Shown in pieces: positions 39,416 to 40,712 of a stretch of DNA of 40,712 bases; the first letter of the stretch is position 1, and each line of letters starts with the position of its first letter. The stretch comes from Mycoplasmatota bacterium (lineage in GTDB: Bacteria; Bacillota_I; Bacilli_A; RF39; UBA660). A model generated the notes under the pieces. The model saw nothing but the letters and a program-made list of their open reading frames with translations. It was not told the DNA's origin and made no database searches. The position numbers were made by a program, and so were the translations under genes. The stretch covers positions 1-40,712 of the forward strand of contig JALEND010000020.1 in the NCBI GenBank assembly GCA_022768045.1. Direction: 5' to 3'.

Positions 39416-40712
39416 ATGGAAAACTATGAATTATATACTAAAGATTATATTAAAAAGACTATAAAAATAAATCATGCTGATATAAAAAAGATATTTTCTT
39501 TATCTAATGAAAAACTAGATTTATTAATAAAAGAAGAAAATATAAATGAGTATTTATATGTATTAGCATTGTACATTATTCAAAATAAAATGTTATACCC
39601 ATTATATTTAGATAAGGCAACATATATAAAAGATAAATTATTTTATATACAAAAGATAGATGAAATAGTAAGAAATAACATAAGTGAAAAAGAAAAATTA
39701 GCTAACGATAAACATCCTAACTATAAATATAATTACAAAATAGATACTGAATTATTAGAATATATTTTAAGTGGTATAAACAAAAATTATAATAGTTTTC
39801 AAAAAGTAATTTACTATTATTTTGCATGCTGTAATATATTTAACACTGATTCAAAACTAAATTATTTATCACAAATAAATCCATATCTTGCAGGAAAATA
39901 TAGACTTCCGTTTGATAATTTATATAGAATAAACTTAGATAATAATGATGTGGCTTGTTTTGAAATAGTAGAAATAATTAAAGCACTAGCTAAAAATGAA
40001 GGCATGATAGTTTTAGATGATAACATATCTAATTATGGTACAAGACATCATGTTACATTTGAAGGAGTACTTGATAAAACATATATAAAACTTGATCCAT
40101 TAAATAATGTTAAACCATATAATGACATGATAGGAGTTAAGAAGAATATGCCATATAATGGAATATATGTTAAGAAAGAACAAACGTTAGACTCTGTAAT
40201 ACAAAATGTGTATGAAGATGTACAAAAAAGGTTTTTAAAAACTAATAATAAAAGGTTTACAAACAAAAATATAAATGATGTTTTAATAGATATTAATAGA
40301 ATAAACATAGATAAAGATGTTAAAAAATCTATTAAAGATATTATACTTATGATTAATAATTTTAAAACTAAAAAGATAGAGTATTATACAGAGATAATAA
40401 GAAATAAACAAAGTATATTTAATAAGACAAATGGCAATGTAAAAGTAAGTGTTATTTTAATAAATGATGATAAGTATACGTTTAGTGCAATTTTATCTAC
40501 TAATTCTAATTTTTATATAAAAATAGATGAAGATAAAATTTCATTAATAAATAAAGAAGAATTAGTAAAACAAATAGAAAATGATAATATAATTATCTCT
40601 AGAAATAGATCTTCTAATAAAGAAAAAATGTATAATTTTATTGATGGTATAGATAAAAATATACAAGTAAAAAATAACTTAAGAGCATGTAATAACTTAT
40701 TTCCTAAGTTAC
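39416..40712 (+). CDS. Large protein with transglutaminase-like Cys-His-Asp pattern, 3' end outside window
   Basis: An ATG after AAGAAGGAAC opens a frame without stops to the right edge, giving 432 visible residues; the gene is incomplete. There is no signal peptide. The N-terminal ~170 residues are helical and Lys/Tyr/Asn-rich. A core then follows with C181 in NDVACFEIVEIIKALAKNEGM, a histidine pair H211-H212 in RHHVTF and D227 in YIKLDPLNN. The order and spacing (about 30, then 15) are those of the transglutaminase-like/papain-type core (Cys, His, Asp). The rest is unassigned. The fold assignment is inference from three motifs; I know no close family. A cytoplasmic cysteine protease or peptide-crosslinking enzyme would be possible. 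Confidence 0.6.
   Translation, partial: MENYELYTKDYIKKTIKINHADIKKIFSLSNEKLDLLIKEENINEYLYVLALYIIQNKMLYPLYLDKATYIKDKLFYIQKIDEIVRNNISEKEKLANDKHPNYKYNYKIDTELLEYILSGINKNYNSFQKVIYYYFACCNIFNTDSKLNYLSQINPYLAGKYRLPFDNLYRINLDNNDVACFEIVEIIKALAKNEGMIVLDDNISNYGTRHHVTFEGVLDKTYIKLDPLNNVKPYNDMIGVKKNMPYNGIYVKKEQTLDSVIQNVYEDVQKRFLKTNNKRFTNKNINDVLIDINRINIDKDVKKSIKDIILMINNFKTKKIEYYTEIIRNKQSIFNKTNGNVKVSVILINDDKYTFSAILSTNSNFYIKIDEDKISLINKEELVKQIENDNIIISRNRSSNKEKMYNFIDGIDKNIQVKNNLRACNNLFPKL

Noticed and set aside
1-40712. tRNA or rRNA genes, CRISPR arrays, insertion sequences, prophage or plasmid functions.
   Set aside because: None was recognisable by eye on either strand; intergenic gaps are short and filled by promoters, leaders and terminators.

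Overview
The window is a very AT-rich chromosomal segment from an endospore-forming low-G+C Bacillota. TGA is used as a stop (for example after spoVAD and prsW), so this is the standard bacterial code, not the Mycoplasma one. Ribosome binding sites are variants of AGGAGGTGAT, with GGTGAT very common. Most promoters carry an extended -10 (TGnTATAAT-like) and often lack a good -35. Gene order matches Bacillus in two long blocks: spoIIAA-sigF-spoVA, and radC-mreCD-spoIVFA/FB-rplU-prp-rpmA-...-obg. Together with SigK, SpoIVFB, SepF, Prp and PrsW this points to the Bacilli, probably a reduced uncultured gut lineage of the Erysipelotrichales/RF39 kind. That placement is inference. No tRNA, rRNA, CRISPR array or insertion sequence was seen.

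Layout. 1-1490: an edge-truncated unknown gene, then gpsA. 1499-4426: a sporulation cluster with a Spo0A-type box, spoIIAA, sigF and spoVAC-D-E, but no spoIIAB. 4461-6110: an unfamiliar protein with several sigma-region-4-like helix-turn-helix modules and a strong internal start. 6107-10958: tmcAL (minus), mnmA, a rhomboid protease, a thioredoxin-like protein, an unknown gene and a DUF2624-like gene (minus). 11019-14348: an elongation-type PBP2, rpmG, efp and sepF. 14448-15368: an S66 peptidase gene broken by two in-frame TAA codons. 15371-18755: a T-box leader and ileS. 18836-20569: a membrane protein and a surface protein. 20702-24234: sigK (minus) divergent from prsW-yqeG-yqeH. 24315-28024: a SpoIIB-like gene, radC, mreC, mreD, spoIVFA-like, spoIVFB. 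28017-29068: L21 leader, rplU, prp, rpmA. 29148-32884: trmB, three unknown genes (two of them tandem paralogues) and obg. 33001-35575: a WG-repeat membrane protein, a 54-residue membrane protein and a sortase. 35585-36939: DUF192, an orphan Flp-type pilin and gmk. 37019-39346: a P-type ATPase. From 39416 to the right edge: a large protein with a transglutaminase-like Cys/His/Asp pattern.

The genes cover several stages of sporulation: entry and forespore control (0A box, SpoIIAA, sigma F), forespore dipicolinate uptake (SpoVA), possibly engulfment (SpoIIB-like), and late mother-cell control (pro-sigma K and its SpoIVFB protease). The most striking point is that the sigma F switch looks rewired. 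The kinase/anti-sigma gene spoIIAB is absent from between spoIIAA and sigF, and SpoIIAA has lost the serine that SpoIIAB would phosphorylate.
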